Shown here: in pieces, positions 5,878-5,878 of the stretch | Layout: each line of letters starts with the position of its first letter | Position numbering within the stretch: the first letter of the stretch is position 1 | From: Candidatus Aphodoplasma excrementigallinarum | Lineage (GTDB): Bacteria; Bacillota; Clostridia; UBA1381; UMGS1253 | Direction of reading: 5' to 3' | Length of the DNA stretch: 5,878 nucleotides | NCBI GenBank assembly: GCA_018713805.1 | Contig: DVOF01000032.1 | Location: 1-5,878 of the forward strand | Translations under genes and position numbers: made by a program | Notes under the pieces: generated by a model | The model's database searches: none | What the model saw: the letters and a program-made list of their open reading frames with translations, nothing else | What the model was told of the DNA's origin: nothing

Positions 5878-5878
5878 A

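Overview
This window reads as ordinary chromosomal DNA from a low-to-mid GC Firmicute, most likely a Clostridia-type anaerobe. That is an inference from three things: purine-rich GGAGG-type ribosome binding sites, sigma-A promoters with extended -10 (TGN) elements, and the gene families present (ComEC-like MBL lipoprotein, NhaC-family antiporter, MATE pump, stand-alone BioY). The sequence does not allow a species call. No mobile element, rRNA, tRNA or CRISPR array is visible, and no stretch over 300 bases lacks a gene.

Layout: one gene on the plus strand at the left edge converges on five genes on the minus strand. Plus strand, 43-963: a secreted lipoprotein with a ComEC-type metallo-beta-lactamase fold. 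Minus strand, in transcription order from the right: bioY (5831-5295, biotin transporter S component); a MATE-family efflux pump (5165-3813); an HAD-IB phosphatase (3714-3142); then a probable two-gene operon of an SSAT-like GNAT acetyltransferase (2988-2506) and an NhaC-family Na+/H+ antiporter (2481-970).

Transcription units are tightly packed and readable. The MATE, HAD and GNAT-NhaC units each have a sigma-A promoter inside the window. The HAD and MATE units each end in their own hairpin. A strong bidirectional hairpin at 918-954 serves the convergent lipoprotein and GNAT-NhaC units. bioY has a visible -10, but its -35 lies beyond the right edge, and I see no convincing terminator after it.

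The most notable observation is that the bidirectional terminator lies inside the last codons of the lipoprotein gene, upstream of its stop codon. A transcript ending there would have no stop codon. A single C-to-T change at 916 would restore a stop exactly at the base of the hairpin, which suggests recent stop loss, a sequencing error, or an arfA-like arrangement. The second point of interest is the pairing of a polyamine-type acetyltransferase with a cation antiporter. I see no clearly undescribed multi-gene system here.
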